Numbered from the stretch's first letter, positions 33,912 through 42,800 are shown. The stretch is 64,000 bases of DNA from Paenibacillus durus (GCF_000756615.1 NZ_CP009288.1:3100001-3164000), one strand, 5' to 3'. Notes: generated from the sequence alone by a model not told the origin. Program-made: numbers and translations.

Positions 33912-35849
33912 ATGGATAAGGTGGCTAAAATAAGAGAACCGGAAGAGGTCTCCAAGGATACTCAGGTTCAGCAAATGCTGGCGGTTGCGAGAAGCAGGGG
34001 GATCGAAACGGCCTTTGATCGTGCCGATCAGACGGCGGCGAGGTGTCCGTTTGGGTCGGCCGGCCTCTGCTGCCGTTCCTGCCTGGAAGGACCCTGCCGG
34101 ATTGTACCGAACGGAAGCGGGCCGAGGCGCGGAGTTTGCGGTTCGGATGCAGATACATTAGTCGCGCGAAGTCTCCTGAACACGATGATTCAAGGAGCGT
34201 CGGGCCATGCCGAGCACGGCAGAGAAGTCGCAATGGCTTTGCTGAAGACGGCAGAAGGGAAAGCTCCGTATGTGATCCGGGATGTCGGCAAATTGATGCG
34301 GGTCGCGAAAGGTTTGAACTTGGAGACGGAAGGGAAATCGATTAACGAGGTTGCCAAGGCTGTAGCGCTTGCGGCGCTTGAGGATTTTCAAAAGCATGAA
34401 GGCGTGATGAACTGGATTGAATACCGGGGTCACCAAAAGTCGCGGGAAATTTGGGATAAGCTTGGCATCACGCCGGTAAATGCCCACCTGGAAATCGCAA
34501 AAGCGGTCACTCGAAACGCCATGGGCGGCGATGCCGATCCGGTTAACCTGCTGCTGGGCTCGGTTACAATGGGGCTGGTGGACGGCTACAGCGGACTGCA
34601 TTTGTCTTCCGATCTGCAGGATATTTTGTTCGGGACTCCGAAAGCGGTCAAATTCAATTACTCCCTTGCGGTGCTCGATGAGAAGCAGATCAATATCGCG
34701 GTGCATGGTCATATTCCACTGCTGTCGGAGAAAATTGTGGAATGGGCGCGGATACTTGAGCGTAAAGCACTGACCGTCGGTGCGGAAGGGATCAATATTG
34801 TCGGCGTCTGCTGCACGGGGAATGAGCTGTTAATGCGTCAGGGGGTGCATGCCGCTTCCAGTTTTTCTTCCCAGGAGCTGGTTATTGTGACAGGCGCGCT
34901 CGAAGCGATGGTTGTCGATATCCAGTGTATCATGCCGGGAATCCAGCAGGTGGCGGAATGTTATCATACCGAAATCATCACAACGATACCGCATGTTAAA
35001 ATTTCAGGTGCAACGCACGTTAACTTTGAACCGGAATACGCGGATGATGCGGCCAGGGAAATCGTAGAGCGAGCGATCCGCAATTTTGCAAAACGGGACC
35101 CGGCAAAAGTAGTCATTCCAGGCGGTTCGGTGGAGGCCCATGCCGGATTTTCCGTCGAACAGATTTGTGAAGTGACCGCAAAAATCAACGCGGACAAGCC
35201 TTTACAGCCGCTGATTGACGCGATCAAAGACGGGACCATCCGCGGAGTTGCCGCAGTGATCGGGTGTACCAACCCGCGGGAGCCGCAAGATATAGGCAAC
35301 GTTACCGTTGCAAGGGAGCTGCTCAAAAACAATGTGCTGATCGTGACTACAGGCTGCGCCGCACATTCGTTAGCGAAATACGGGCTGATGAATGAAGACG
35401 GGCTTGAAGCGTGCGGCGACAGTTTGAAGGCTTTACTGCGGCAATTGGGACAGCATGCGGGCTTATCCGCACTTCCGCCGGCTCTTCATATGGGCAGCTG
35501 CGTGGATAACTCCAGACCGCTGGATTTGCTGTCGGCGATTGCGGATGAACTGGATGTTCCTGTTTCAAGCCTTCCCGCAGTCGGCAGTTGTCCGGAAACG
35601 CATAGTCCAAAGGCGCTTACAATCGGAACTTATTTTATTGCACATGGTGTGGATGTTCATGTCGGCGTGGACCCGCAGGTGTCAGGCTCGAATCTGGTTA
35701 CCCGGACACTCACCGGAAGCCGCGAGGACAAAGGCATTACGATGGATGGTCTGTTCGGAGGGAAGCTGATTGTTGAAAGTGACCCCGTTAAAGCGGCGGC
35801 AATGCTGTTGGAACGGATTGATATGAAACGCAAAGCACTAGGAATCTGA
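33912..35849 (+). CDS. cooS: Anaerobic carbon monoxide dehydrogenase, catalytic subunit CooS
   Basis: 645 residues, full family length. The N-terminal cysteines (ARCPFGSAGLCCRSCLEGPCR... GVCG) ligate the B and D Fe-S clusters. Later conserved elements include GHIPLL (active-site His), GVCCTGNELL, IGCTNPREPQ, TTGCAAH, MGSCVDN and GSCPETH around the NiFe-S C cluster. It interconverts CO and CO2. The partner nickel-insertion gene cooC follows 22 bp later, but no CooF ferredoxin, hydrogenase or acetyl-CoA synthase is nearby, so the electron acceptor is unknown. ATG 33912 nearly touches its purine-rich site; GTG 33921 with GAGAGG 9 nt upstream is an alternative. Confidence 0.94.
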   Translation: MDKVAKIREPEEVSKDTQVQQMLAVARSRGIETAFDRADQTAARCPFGSAGLCCRSCLEGPCRIVPNGSGPRRGVCGSDADTLVARSLLNTMIQGASGHAEHGREVAMALLKTAEGKAPYVIRDVGKLMRVAKGLNLETEGKSINEVAKAVALAALEDFQKHEGVMNWIEYRGHQKSREIWDKLGITPVNAHLEIAKAVTRNAMGGDADPVNLLLGSVTMGLVDGYSGLHLSSDLQDILFGTPKAVKFNYSLAVLDEKQINIAVHGHIPLLSEKIVEWARILERKALTVGAEGINIVGVCCTGNELLMRQGVHAASSFSSQELVIVTGALEAMVVDIQCIMPGIQQVAECYHTEIITTIPHVKISGATHVNFEPEYADDAAREIVERAIRNFAKRDPAKVVIPGGSVEAHAGFSVEQICEVTAKINADKPLQPLIDAIKDGTIRGVAAVIGCTNPREPQDIGNVTVARELLKNNVLIVTTGCAAHSLAKYGLMNEDGLEACGDSLKALLRQLGQHAGLSALPPALHMGSCVDNSRPLDLLSAIADELDVPVSSLPAVGSCPETHSPKALTIGTYFIAHGVDVHVGVDPQVSGSNLVTRTLTGSREDKGITMDGLFGGKLIVESDPVKAAAMLLERIDMKRKALGI

Positions 35850-35871
35850 AAGATAAGGGAGGGGAAGAAAA

Positions 35872-36693
35872 ATGAGCCAGACCTTAAAAATCGCAGTTTC
35901 AGGCAAAGGCGGCGTGGGGAAAACAACGGTTGCCGCGATGTTCTCTCATTTGCTTCGAAAGAAAGGGCACCGGGTGCTTGCCATTGACGCAGACCAGGAT
36001 GCCAATTTGGGAATGGCGCTTGGATTCAGCAGAGAAGAACTGTCGGAAGTCCGTACCATCGCCGATGACCGGGATTTGATCAAGAAGAAGACCGGAGGCG
36101 AGCCGGGCGTCAGCGGCAGTTGGTTCTCGTTAAACCCGAAAGTCGATGATATTCCTGAGGAATATGTTGTGAGCAAAGACGGCATTAGGCTGTTGCAAAT
36201 GGGCGGAGCGTCCAAAGGCGGCGCCGGCTGCGCCTGTCCGCAGAGTACGCTGCTGAAAACCCTGCTCAATTACCTGATGACCGAGGAAAACGACGCGGTG
36301 ATTATTGATTTTGAAGCAGGGCTGGAGCATCTTGGGCGTTCGACCGCCAAAAACGTGGATGCGCTGATTCTCGTAATTGAGCCGGGAAGCCGAAGCCTGG
36401 AGACGGCAAAATCCGTCATTCGGTTGGCGAAGGATATTGGCATCGAACAATTTTATTTGATTCAAAACAAATGGATGGAGGGACTAAGCAGCACCGATGT
36501 GTCTTTTTCCGAGGATGAACGAGTGACTTTACTTGGCAGCATTCCATATCATCCGGACTTTGTATCCGCTGATCGAGAAGGTACGGCGGTATACAGCGCT
36601 TTGGACGATGGGCTCATAGCTTGTTTCGAGCAAATGCTGGACCAGCTGCTGGAAGCGATGAGCGGTACTCAAAAAAGCGTTCAGATCGGTTAA
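35872..36693 (+). CDS. cooC: CO dehydrogenase nickel-insertion ATPase CooC
   Basis: A 273-residue MinD/ParA-type ATPase. The P-loop is GKGGVGKTT (about residues 11-19), with DADQDANLG as switch and the dimer-interface CxC motif GCACP that binds Ni/Zn between subunits. CooC uses ATP to deliver nickel to the C cluster of CooS, whose gene lies immediately upstream. GGGAGGGGAAG precedes the ATG. Confidence 0.92.
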   Translation: MSQTLKIAVSGKGGVGKTTVAAMFSHLLRKKGHRVLAIDADQDANLGMALGFSREELSEVRTIADDRDLIKKKTGGEPGVSGSWFSLNPKVDDIPEEYVVSKDGIRLLQMGGASKGGAGCACPQSTLLKTLLNYLMTEENDAVIIDFEAGLEHLGRSTAKNVDALILVIEPGSRSLETAKSVIRLAKDIGIEQFYLIQNKWMEGLSSTDVSFSEDERVTLLGSIPYHPDFVSADREGTAVYSALDDGLIACFEQMLDQLLEAMSGTQKSVQIG

Positions 36694-36702
36694 GTATCGT
36701 TT

Positions 36703-38196
36703 ATGAAATCATCTATAAAAATTGGCATGCTAGTGGTGATCGTTATTATGATGACGGTTAGCGGTTTTTCACCGATAAAAGCTAGCGCTGTATCAAATGA
36801 AAAAATACAAAAGATCGAACAGTTTGTTGAAGAACAAAGAAGCATGAGTAAAATTCCAGGGATATCGGTAGTTATTGTGGAGAAGGGGAAAACGGTATAT
36901 CAGAAAGGTTTCGGTTACGCCGATGTAAAGCAGAAAAAACCGGTGACTGGTAATACTTTATTTGAATTAGGTTCAACAACCAAAGCTTTCACCGCTTTAG
37001 CGATTTTGCAATTGGAAAAAGAGGGGTTGTTAAAACGTAGCGATGATGTCCAGAAGTATATACCATGGTTGAAATTAACTTATAATGGGGCGCCACAAAC
37101 GATCACTTTAAATCAGTTGCTTCATCATACGAGCGGAATAGCTTTCAATTCAATAGCGCTCATTCCTGAGACTAATGCGGATAATGCCCTTGAGCTAACC
37201 GTAAAAAGATTACAGAGCCAGCAGCTCAATCGTAAGCCGGGCAGCTCTTTCGAATACGCGACAATCAATTACGACGTATTAGGACTGGTGATCGAGATTG
37301 TAACGAAGAAGCCTTATGATGTTTATATGAAGCAGCATATTTTGGAACCGATCGGAATGAAAGATTCGTTTGTTGGGCTACATCAAGTACAGTCCGTTGA
37401 GATGGCTGCCGGATATAAAATAGGATTTACGAAAGCGCAAAAGTACACTCCGCCTGTTTATCGGGGGAATATTCCAGCAGGATATATTATCAGCAATACG
37501 AATGATATAGCGAAATGGATGAACCTTCAGTTAGGAATCGATCCGAGCCATTCTATTGACAAACAGCTAATATATGATTCACATATCCCTGATCAGACCG
37601 TAAAGCCTTTCGGTGAAAATACCCACTACGCGTACGGATGGGGAATCCTGCAAGAAAACGATAAGAAATATATACTTCATGACGGAGAGAACCCGACATT
37701 TTCGTCTTTTTTCATAATGCAGCCCGATGAACAATTGGGGGTAGCCATTTTGGCTAATATGAAAACGAGCTTTACCACCTCCATAGGCAAAGGAGTGATG
37801 GATCTGTGGGAGGGGAAGAGCGTAACCAATAATCATAGCGACAGCTACCAAAAGTTAGATCAAATCTTGACGACCACATGTATATTCATCGGGTGTATCG
37901 TCGTATTGTTCATGTTATTCTTGCTAAGAATCATGAGGAAGTTGGCACGAAAACAACGGAATTGGACTTCATTAAATGGAAAAAGACTATCGCTATTCGT
38001 ATTGCATACATTGATCGTTGCAGCAAGTATGACATTTATGATCATGATTCCGAAAATTTTTCTTGGTGGATTGCCTTGGGCATTTATTAAAGTATGGGCC
38101 CCAACTACGATCTCGCTCGCTCTTTATAGTGTCTTTGCCGTAGGTGTCATCTATTTTATGTTTGGATCATTGCTCGTGTTTACTAAGAGACATTAG
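36703..38196 (+). CDS. Membrane-anchored beta-lactamase-family serine hydrolase
   Basis: 497 residues. An N-terminal signal or anchor helix (about residues 5-28) precedes a class C beta-lactamase-like domain. The nucleophile motif S-x-x-K is in GSTTKAFTAL and the Y-x-N motif in EYATINYDVLG; a third motif is near LHDGENP. Three further membrane helices lie at the C terminus (about 390-490), as in PbpE/EstB-like and FmtA-like proteins of Firmicutes. The likely activity is an esterase, D-amino-acid hydrolase or carboxypeptidase at the cell surface. It begins 10 bp after cooC without a clear Shine-Dalgarno and is AT-richer, so the link to CO metabolism is probably accidental. Confidence 0.85.
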   Translation: MKSSIKIGMLVVIVIMMTVSGFSPIKASAVSNEKIQKIEQFVEEQRSMSKIPGISVVIVEKGKTVYQKGFGYADVKQKKPVTGNTLFELGSTTKAFTALAILQLEKEGLLKRSDDVQKYIPWLKLTYNGAPQTITLNQLLHHTSGIAFNSIALIPETNADNALELTVKRLQSQQLNRKPGSSFEYATINYDVLGLVIEIVTKKPYDVYMKQHILEPIGMKDSFVGLHQVQSVEMAAGYKIGFTKAQKYTPPVYRGNIPAGYIISNTNDIAKWMNLQLGIDPSHSIDKQLIYDSHIPDQTVKPFGENTHYAYGWGILQENDKKYILHDGENPTFSSFFIMQPDEQLGVAILANMKTSFTTSIGKGVMDLWEGKSVTNNHSDSYQKLDQILTTTCIFIGCIVVLFMLFLLRIMRKLARKQRNWTSLNGKRLSLFVLHTLIVAASMTFMIMIPKIFLGGLPWAFIKVWAPTTISLALYSVFAVGVIYFMFGSLLVFTKRH

Positions 38197-38221
38197 AATA
38201 GGAACTCTAGAATTCCAAACG

Positions 38222-38257
38222 GAGAGGCATCACTCAAAAAGTGGTGGCTCTTTTTTT
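38222..38257 (+). terminator. Terminator after the serine hydrolase gene
   Basis: GAGGCATCACT, a CAAAA loop, and AGTGGTGGCTC pair with one mismatch, followed by a seven-T run. It overlaps the end of the convergent CGNR gene. Confidence 0.75.
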
Positions 38258-38846
38258 ACGTTTCTTCGTCGTATGAGCGATCCTTGTGGCGTGCTGCTTT
38301 CATACGGTTTCCGCATATTTTCATCGAGCACCACTTGCGTTTTCCTGTGGCATCCATAAACATCCATAAACATTTGGGATTGGAGCATCGATGAAGAGTG
38401 GCAAGCTTGCCGTGAGTCAGCAATTCCAGTGCATCATAAGCAATCAGGGAGAGAAGCGCATTTTCATAGGGTCCGCAGGGAATGGGTAAGAGCTTATTTT
38501 CCTTGATCGCAAAGGTGAAAGGAGCATTATGGATATATTTCTCCAACGAATGTATCCAATGCTCGTCCACTAATTGTCCATCTATCACATCCTCGAAGCC
38601 CTTTCGCAAAAGACCCCTAAGCTCTTTAAGAGCAAATACGGATTCTTGTGAGAGATTGACATGATCGTTGTGTGAAAACTGTTCGGTATGAATGACCTGC
38701 TCGGAGAACATATGTTCAAGCCAAGAATAAACTTGCTGTTCGGTTCCCAGCAGATCATGTCTTTTTCCTCTTCGATTTTCCTCTGTATTAACCAAATTCA
38801 AAGATAAAGAGTCTGAAAGAAACTGAAATTTTTCTTGAACGGCCAT
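38256..38846 (-). CDS. CGNR zinc-finger protein (ABATE domain), probable transcription regulator
   Basis: 196 residues. The N-terminal ~130 residues are the stress-induced ABATE domain (FLSDSLSLNLVNTEE at the start). The C-terminal zinc finger is RCSNPKCLWMFMD...KRKWCSMKICGNRMK, containing the name-giving CGNR. Such proteins are thought to be transcription regulators, but few have been studied. It is divergent from a PLP-enzyme gene, and three copies of a GGTTA-containing repeat lie between them, which are candidates for its binding sites. Confidence 0.87.
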   Translation of the reverse strand: MAVQEKFQFLSDSLSLNLVNTEENRRGKRHDLLGTEQQVYSWLEHMFSEQVIHTEQFSHNDHVNLSQESVFALKELRGLLRKGFEDVIDGQLVDEHWIHSLEKYIHNAPFTFAIKENKLLPIPCGPYENALLSLIAYDALELLTHGKLATLHRCSNPKCLWMFMDATGKRKWCSMKICGNRMKAARHKDRSYDEET

Positions 38847-38896
38847 TGAATCGGATCACCTTTCGTTGCGTTTTCTAACTCCATTATACATGAATA

Positions 38897-38976
38897 AAGG
38901 GTTAATTTAAAAGATGAAGGCCATTAACTAACCATATAATATAGTATTGACAGGTTAGTTTAACCGAAATTATAAT
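38897..38976 (+). promoter_or_regulatory. Promoter of the desulfhydrase-like gene with repeated GGTTA operator
   Basis: A near-consensus promoter TTGACA (38947-38952), 18-bp spacer, TATAAT (38971-38976). The spacer contains the inverted repeat GGTTA-GTT-TAACC (38953-38965). Related sequences lie upstream: GGTTAATTTAA at about 38900 and, inverted, TTAACTAACC at about 38925. Placement over the core promoter suggests repression, possibly by the divergent CGNR protein. Confidence 0.65.
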
Positions 38977-39023
38977 GAGTTACGTTGAACAGGAAAAGCC
39001 CGGAGAGAAGAGGGGAACATGAA

Positions 39024-40031
39024 ATGAATAATATCTTGGCTCTGCCTCGCGTCATGTTAGGATCATGGCCGACTCCTTTACAGCCCGCCGATCAGCTATC
39101 TAGGCAATTAGGCTGCCGGTTGTATATCAAAAGGGAAGATATGACTGGCCTTGGAGGAGGGGGGAATAAAGCAAGAAAGCTTGAATTTCAATTAGGGCAA
39201 GCCATTAATGACGGAGCAACCCACATTATTACGACAGGAGCTATACAATCCAATCATGCCCAGCTAACCGCTGCTGCTGCTCGAAGGCTCGGACTCCAGC
39301 CTCATTTGGTATTAAGCGGTCAACCTGACAAGCAACGCCGTGGGAATTTGTACTTGGATCACTTGATGGATTCGGAACTCACCTTCGTAAGCCCGCCAGC
39401 TGGCCGCCCGCCTTTGGAGGTTATTAATGAAACGATGGTTCAAGTCGCTAAGTCCATAACAAACCAAGGCGGGACCCCTTACATTATTCCGGAAGGAGGG
39501 ACGGATGCGCTCGGGACAGTTGGTTATATCTTGGCAGTTAAGGAGTTAGTTCAGCAGATCAGCTCCATGCAGATGAATGCCAAACGAATTCTTATTGTAG
39601 TTGCGACTGGAACTTGCGGTACTCATGCAGGATTGATCGCGGGTGCAAGTATTATTTCGAATAACTTATTTGAGATTTTGGGTGTAAGTGTAAGCGGGAA
39701 TACGGATATCAAGATAGAAAAAACGGCCAGAATTGCTACAGAAACATTAAGTCTAGCCGGGTATGAGCAGACGATAGACGAGGGACAAGTGTGGATCGAA
39801 GATGGCTTTATTGGGTCCAGATACGCTGATATTACCGAGGCATGCCGTAACGCCATTCATCAAACCGCGCGATCAGAAGGGATTTTCCTGGATCCGGTTT
39901 ACACAGGCAAAGCCATGGCGGCTTTGGTTCACATGGGGCAGCATGGACAATTGTCTAAGTATGATGCGGTTATTTTTATTCACACCGGCGGGTTTCCTTT
40001 ACTATTTAACTATGACTACGCCATTCTGTAA
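39024..40031 (+). CDS. D-cysteine desulfhydrase/ACC deaminase-family PLP enzyme
   Basis: 335 residues, fold type II PLP enzyme. The PLP lysine is in GGGGNKARKLEFQL (N-K-x-R-K), preceded by YIKREDMTG; the phosphate-binding glycine loop is VATGTCGTHAGL. This matches the ACC deaminase/D-cysteine desulfhydrase family, which degrades D-cysteine to pyruvate, sulfide and ammonia or opens aminocyclopropane carboxylate. ATG 39024 has AGAGAAGAGGGG 8 nt upstream. The strong promoter with an overlapping inverted repeat implies tight control. The substrate is not decided. Confidence 0.85.
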   Translation: MNNILALPRVMLGSWPTPLQPADQLSRQLGCRLYIKREDMTGLGGGGNKARKLEFQLGQAINDGATHIITTGAIQSNHAQLTAAAARRLGLQPHLVLSGQPDKQRRGNLYLDHLMDSELTFVSPPAGRPPLEVINETMVQVAKSITNQGGTPYIIPEGGTDALGTVGYILAVKELVQQISSMQMNAKRILIVVATGTCGTHAGLIAGASIISNNLFEILGVSVSGNTDIKIEKTARIATETLSLAGYEQTIDEGQVWIEDGFIGSRYADITEACRNAIHQTARSEGIFLDPVYTGKAMAALVHMGQHGQLSKYDAVIFIHTGGFPLLFNYDYAIL

Positions 40032-40065
40032 TTCATCATTCATAAATTGAGGAGTGGACACACCT

Positions 40066-40581
40066 ATGCCGAATGAAAATGTACAATCTACCATCAGCAT
40101 TGAAGTGGGTAAAGATTTAAAGGTGATTGCAGAAGGACTATTGGATGACGTATTTAAAATTGTTCGAAATCTTCCTCCTGAGGCGCTTAATTGGACACCG
40201 AATCAAATGAAGAACAGTCCCTTTGTCTTGACATACCACTTGCTAGGATCAGCCGCCTATTGGATTGGAGACGTGGTAGGGGGAGTTCCAACGGATCGAG
40301 TTCGTGCTAATGAATTCGGTGTTCAGGGGGATCATAAAGAGCTGGAAAAACTGTTAGAAGATACGAAAAACCGCCTGACAGAAACGTTTGATAATTTGAC
40401 CGAAACCAATTTATTGCCTGCTCCTATTGATTTAAGCCGAGGTGTCTTGTGCTGGGGAGAAGTTCCTCCGGAAGGACGTACTTCTGTCTGGGTACTGGTT
40501 CATGACCTTTGCCATATTGCTTACACACTGGGGCAACTGGATAGAATTAACCGCCTTTGGGAAGTTCATGCAGAAAATTGA
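40066..40581 (+). CDS. DinB-like protein
   Basis: About 171 residues, four-helix bundle of the DinB/YfiT superfamily, with a metal triad suggested by H in TYHLLGSAAYW and the pair in VHDLCHIAYTLGQL. Such proteins include thiol-S-transferases (with bacillithiol or mycothiol) and many of unknown role. ATG 40066 is chosen with GAGGAG 11 nt upstream; GTG 40054 would overlap that site. It is 34 bp after the desulfhydrase-like gene, so co-transcription is likely, and a thiol-related role for both is a reasonable inference. Confidence 0.78.
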   Translation: MPNENVQSTISIEVGKDLKVIAEGLLDDVFKIVRNLPPEALNWTPNQMKNSPFVLTYHLLGSAAYWIGDVVGGVPTDRVRANEFGVQGDHKELEKLLEDTKNRLTETFDNLTETNLLPAPIDLSRGVLCWGEVPPEGRTSVWVLVHDLCHIAYTLGQLDRINRLWEVHAEN

Positions 40582-40632
40582 CTTACATATTATGAATTAT
40601 GAAATATGGTTAAAGAAAGAATTTATAAAAAA

Positions 40633-40669
40633 CGGAATCCAGAGCTTTACAACTGGATTCCGCTTTTTT
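40633..40669. terminator. Bidirectional terminator
   Basis: CGGAATCCAG (40633-40642) and CTGGATTCCG (40653-40662) form a perfect 10-bp stem, with a T run on the plus strand and an A run (T run on minus) on the other side. It ends the DinB unit and the convergent arsenic operon. Confidence 0.88.
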
Positions 40670-40673
40670 GTGC

Positions 40674-41183
40674 TCAATCGTGTTTATCAAGTAACTTCTC
40701 CATGATCATGACATCGATATACTCATTATCAATAATTCCTTGCTTTTCAAAAACACCCACTTCGCGATATCCCATTTTCCGGTATAGCCCTTGGCCTTGT
40801 TGATTAAATGGAAATGTAAATAATACGATCTTATAGAAATCTTTTTCTGTGGCTTCATTTTCCAATGCCTGAAGGAGAGTACTGCCAACCCCCTGTCCCC
40901 GTGATTCACGGCCAATGTAAATGGATAGGTCTGCTACACCGTTGTAAGCACAGCGATGAGAATACGGATTGAGGGAAGCCCATCCAAGTATCTGATCATC
41001 CCTTTCAGCGACTAATACAGGGTATCTTCCTTGATGGTCTTGGAACCAGGATTCCATGTAACCCATGTCTTTGGCATCCGTTTCGAGTGTGGCTATACGA
41101 TCCTCAATGCCTTGGTTGTAAATACGAAGGATATGGGCAATATCGTCTGAAACAGCTTGCCGAACCGTAAGTGTGGATATCAT
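40674..41183 (-). CDS. GNAT acetyltransferase, ArsN1/phosphinothricin acetyltransferase type
   Basis: 169 residues. The N-terminal IYNQGIEDRIATLET and the acetyl-CoA loop ESRGQGVGSTLLQAL are characteristic of the PAT/ArsN1 group. ArsN1 acetylates the alpha-amino group of arsinothricin, an arsenical glutamate mimic; PAT does so with phosphinothricin. The neighbouring ArsM gene in the same operon favours ArsN1. It is the last gene of the unit, 30 bp after arsM, with GGAGGG upstream of the ATG. Activity is inferred from context and motif. Confidence 0.8.
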   Translation of the reverse strand: MISTLTVRQAVSDDIAHILRIYNQGIEDRIATLETDAKDMGYMESWFQDHQGRYPVLVAERDDQILGWASLNPYSHRCAYNGVADLSIYIGRESRGQGVGSTLLQALENEATEKDFYKIVLFTFPFNQQGQGLYRKMGYREVGVFEKQGIIDNEYIDVMIMEKLLDKHD

Positions 41184-41213
41184 TATTTTCCCTCCATGGA
41201 TCAGACCTAAGTA

Positions 41214-42032
41214 TTATTTGGTCGCCTTGATCACTGCGGACACAATGTAATTGTCAATGTTGGCGCCGGGAACCCAGTCTTTAATAAAAGCTTTGGATTC
41301 ATCTTTAGGCTCGATGGAGATGTCGGTAAATCCGCTTTGCTTAAGCATAATTTCCAGAGCGCTTATCGATGAAGCGCCCGAAATACAACCGGAGTATAGT
41401 TGATCAAGATCATTCTGAATTTCTTGAGGAAGCTCAGCAGTCGTCACGATATCTGAAATAGCGAGGCGGCCGCCTGGCTGGAGAACGCGGTATGCTTCAT
41501 GGAACACCTGCTGTTTGTCGGGGGAGAGGTTAATGACACAGTTGGAAATAATCACATTTACCGTATCATCAGCCACAGGTAAAAATTCAATCTCACCCAA
41601 ACGGAATTCCGTATTCGTAAAATGGCCCTTAGCGACATTCTCCCGAGCACGGCTGATCATTTCGGGAGTCATATCCACACCGATAACATGACCGGTTTCG
41701 CCAACCTGACGAGAGGCCAGAAAGCAGTCAAATCCGCCGCCGCTGCCCAGATCGAGAACCGTTTCGCCTGCTTGGAGCTCGGCTATGACTTGCGGGTTGC
41801 CGCACCCTAGACCAAGATTTGCACCTTCGGGTACGGCAGCTAATTCCTCCATGGAATAACCGAGTTTACTTGAGATCGCATTAAAATCTGTAGGGTTATC
41901 GCAGCAACTGGCTGTACTATTAGGACTTTCTGTGGAACAGCATGAAGAACTTGATCCGATTTTTCGTACAGCGATCTGTTGATACCGGCTTCTAACGTTT
42001 TGGCGGATTTGGTCATTCGTAAGATTGGTCAT
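41214..42032 (-). CDS. arsM: Arsenite methyltransferase ArsM
   Basis: A 272-residue SAM methyltransferase that methylates As(III), yielding volatile or toxic methylarsenicals. Motif I is VLDLGSGGGFDCF, preceded by the family sequence GANLGLGCGNP. The arsenic-binding cysteines are present: a CC pair in the N-terminal region, C in IISNCVINLS and C in YSGCISGAS. A second N-terminal CC pair is present. The operator TTGCA-N3-TGCAA lies about 60 bp upstream. It stands between the MarR gene and the acetyltransferase gene. Confidence 0.93.
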   Translation of the reverse strand: MTNLTNDQIRQNVRSRYQQIAVRKIGSSSSCCSTESPNSTASCCDNPTDFNAISSKLGYSMEELAAVPEGANLGLGCGNPQVIAELQAGETVLDLGSGGGFDCFLASRQVGETGHVIGVDMTPEMISRARENVAKGHFTNTEFRLGEIEFLPVADDTVNVIISNCVINLSPDKQQVFHEAYRVLQPGGRLAISDIVTTAELPQEIQNDLDQLYSGCISGASSISALEIMLKQSGFTDISIEPKDESKAFIKDWVPGANIDNYIVSAVIKATK

Positions 42033-42088
42033 GGGATAACACTCCTTTTGGGGAATTTTCCAAGTGTTTAGAGCTTCCCTCTAAAAAC

Positions 42089-42101
42089 TTGCATTTTGCA
42101 A
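42089..42101. promoter_or_regulatory. Operator upstream of arsM (TTGCA-N3-TGCAA)
   Basis: TTGCA-TTT-TGCAA, an inverted repeat identical in both arms to the one upstream of the marR-type gene (42606-42618). Its location in the 86-bp gap between marR and arsM suggests a second, internal promoter under MarR control. Confidence 0.65.
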
Positions 42102-42118
42102 TTATAAAACAAGAGAAG

Positions 42119-42568
42119 TCACCCTGTTACAGGTGCGCAGCATCTGCTTGATTTCCCCATAGCCTCATTAAAAAGCTTTACCGAGCGCAATACGGTTTCT
42201 TTCTCAAACTCCGTCATGTACGAGAAGACTTCATCCAGATAATCATTCATTTGTTGATCAATCATGCCAGCTATCATTTTGCCTTCCGTGGTCAGGGAGA
42301 GGGTATACACCCTCCGATCGTTAGGATCAGACGTTTTATTAACCAAGTTCATATTTATGAGCGATTGTACCTGCCGGCTAAAAGTCGTTATTTCCGTTCC
42401 CAGCGCTTCTGCAACCTGCTGCATGGAAGGCTTATGCCGTTGATCAATTTCATAAAGTAAGTGACTTTGGGCTAAAGAGATATCACAGCCGCCAACCGAG
42501 CAGCAATATTTATTGAGCAGACCAAATCGACGGGTCATGATTTGAAATAATTCTCGTGCACTTTCCAT
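42119..42568 (-). CDS. MarR family regulator with paired cysteines, probable arsenic-responsive repressor
   Basis: 149 residues. A winged-helix MarR core has SMQQVAEALGTEITTFSRQVQSL as recognition region and DPNDRRVYTLSLT as wing. Unusual for MarR, cysteines cluster at both ends: C22, C23 and C28 (YCCSVGGC) and C143-C144 (RCCAPV). In a dimer these ends could meet and form a thiolate site for As(III). It heads the operon with arsM and the ArsN1-like gene, and identical inverted repeats precede it and arsM. A regulatory role is strongly suggested; arsenic sensing is inference. Confidence 0.82.
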   Translation of the reverse strand: MESARELFQIMTRRFGLLNKYCCSVGGCDISLAQSHLLYEIDQRHKPSMQQVAEALGTEITTFSRQVQSLINMNLVNKTSDPNDRRVYTLSLTTEGKMIAGMIDQQMNDYLDEVFSYMTEFEKETVLRSVKLFNEAMGKSSRCCAPVTG

Positions 42569-42605
42569 TTTCTCTCACCTCATGATTTAGTTATAACTCA
42601 TTAAT

Positions 42606-42618
42606 TTGCATATTGCAA
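42606..42618. promoter_or_regulatory. Operator upstream of the marR-type gene (TTGCA-N3-TGCAA)
   Basis: TTGCA-TAT-TGCAA, 38 bp before the MarR start codon, matching the arsM operator at 42089-42101 in both arms. Autoregulation is the simplest reading. Confidence 0.65.
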
Positions 42619-42800
42619 GTAAAAATCTTATTTTTTCTGCTAATTATTGCATGATACTATAGTTGGCAAATGAAATTATATAACGTCCAATACCGCTCCA
42701 TTAATGATCAAGCGCAGAGAGTGTGACAGCTGCAATATCGTCCAAAACCTTCGGATTCGTGGTTAATTTAGCAGCCTGGGTTAACGAATATCTCGCCTGA

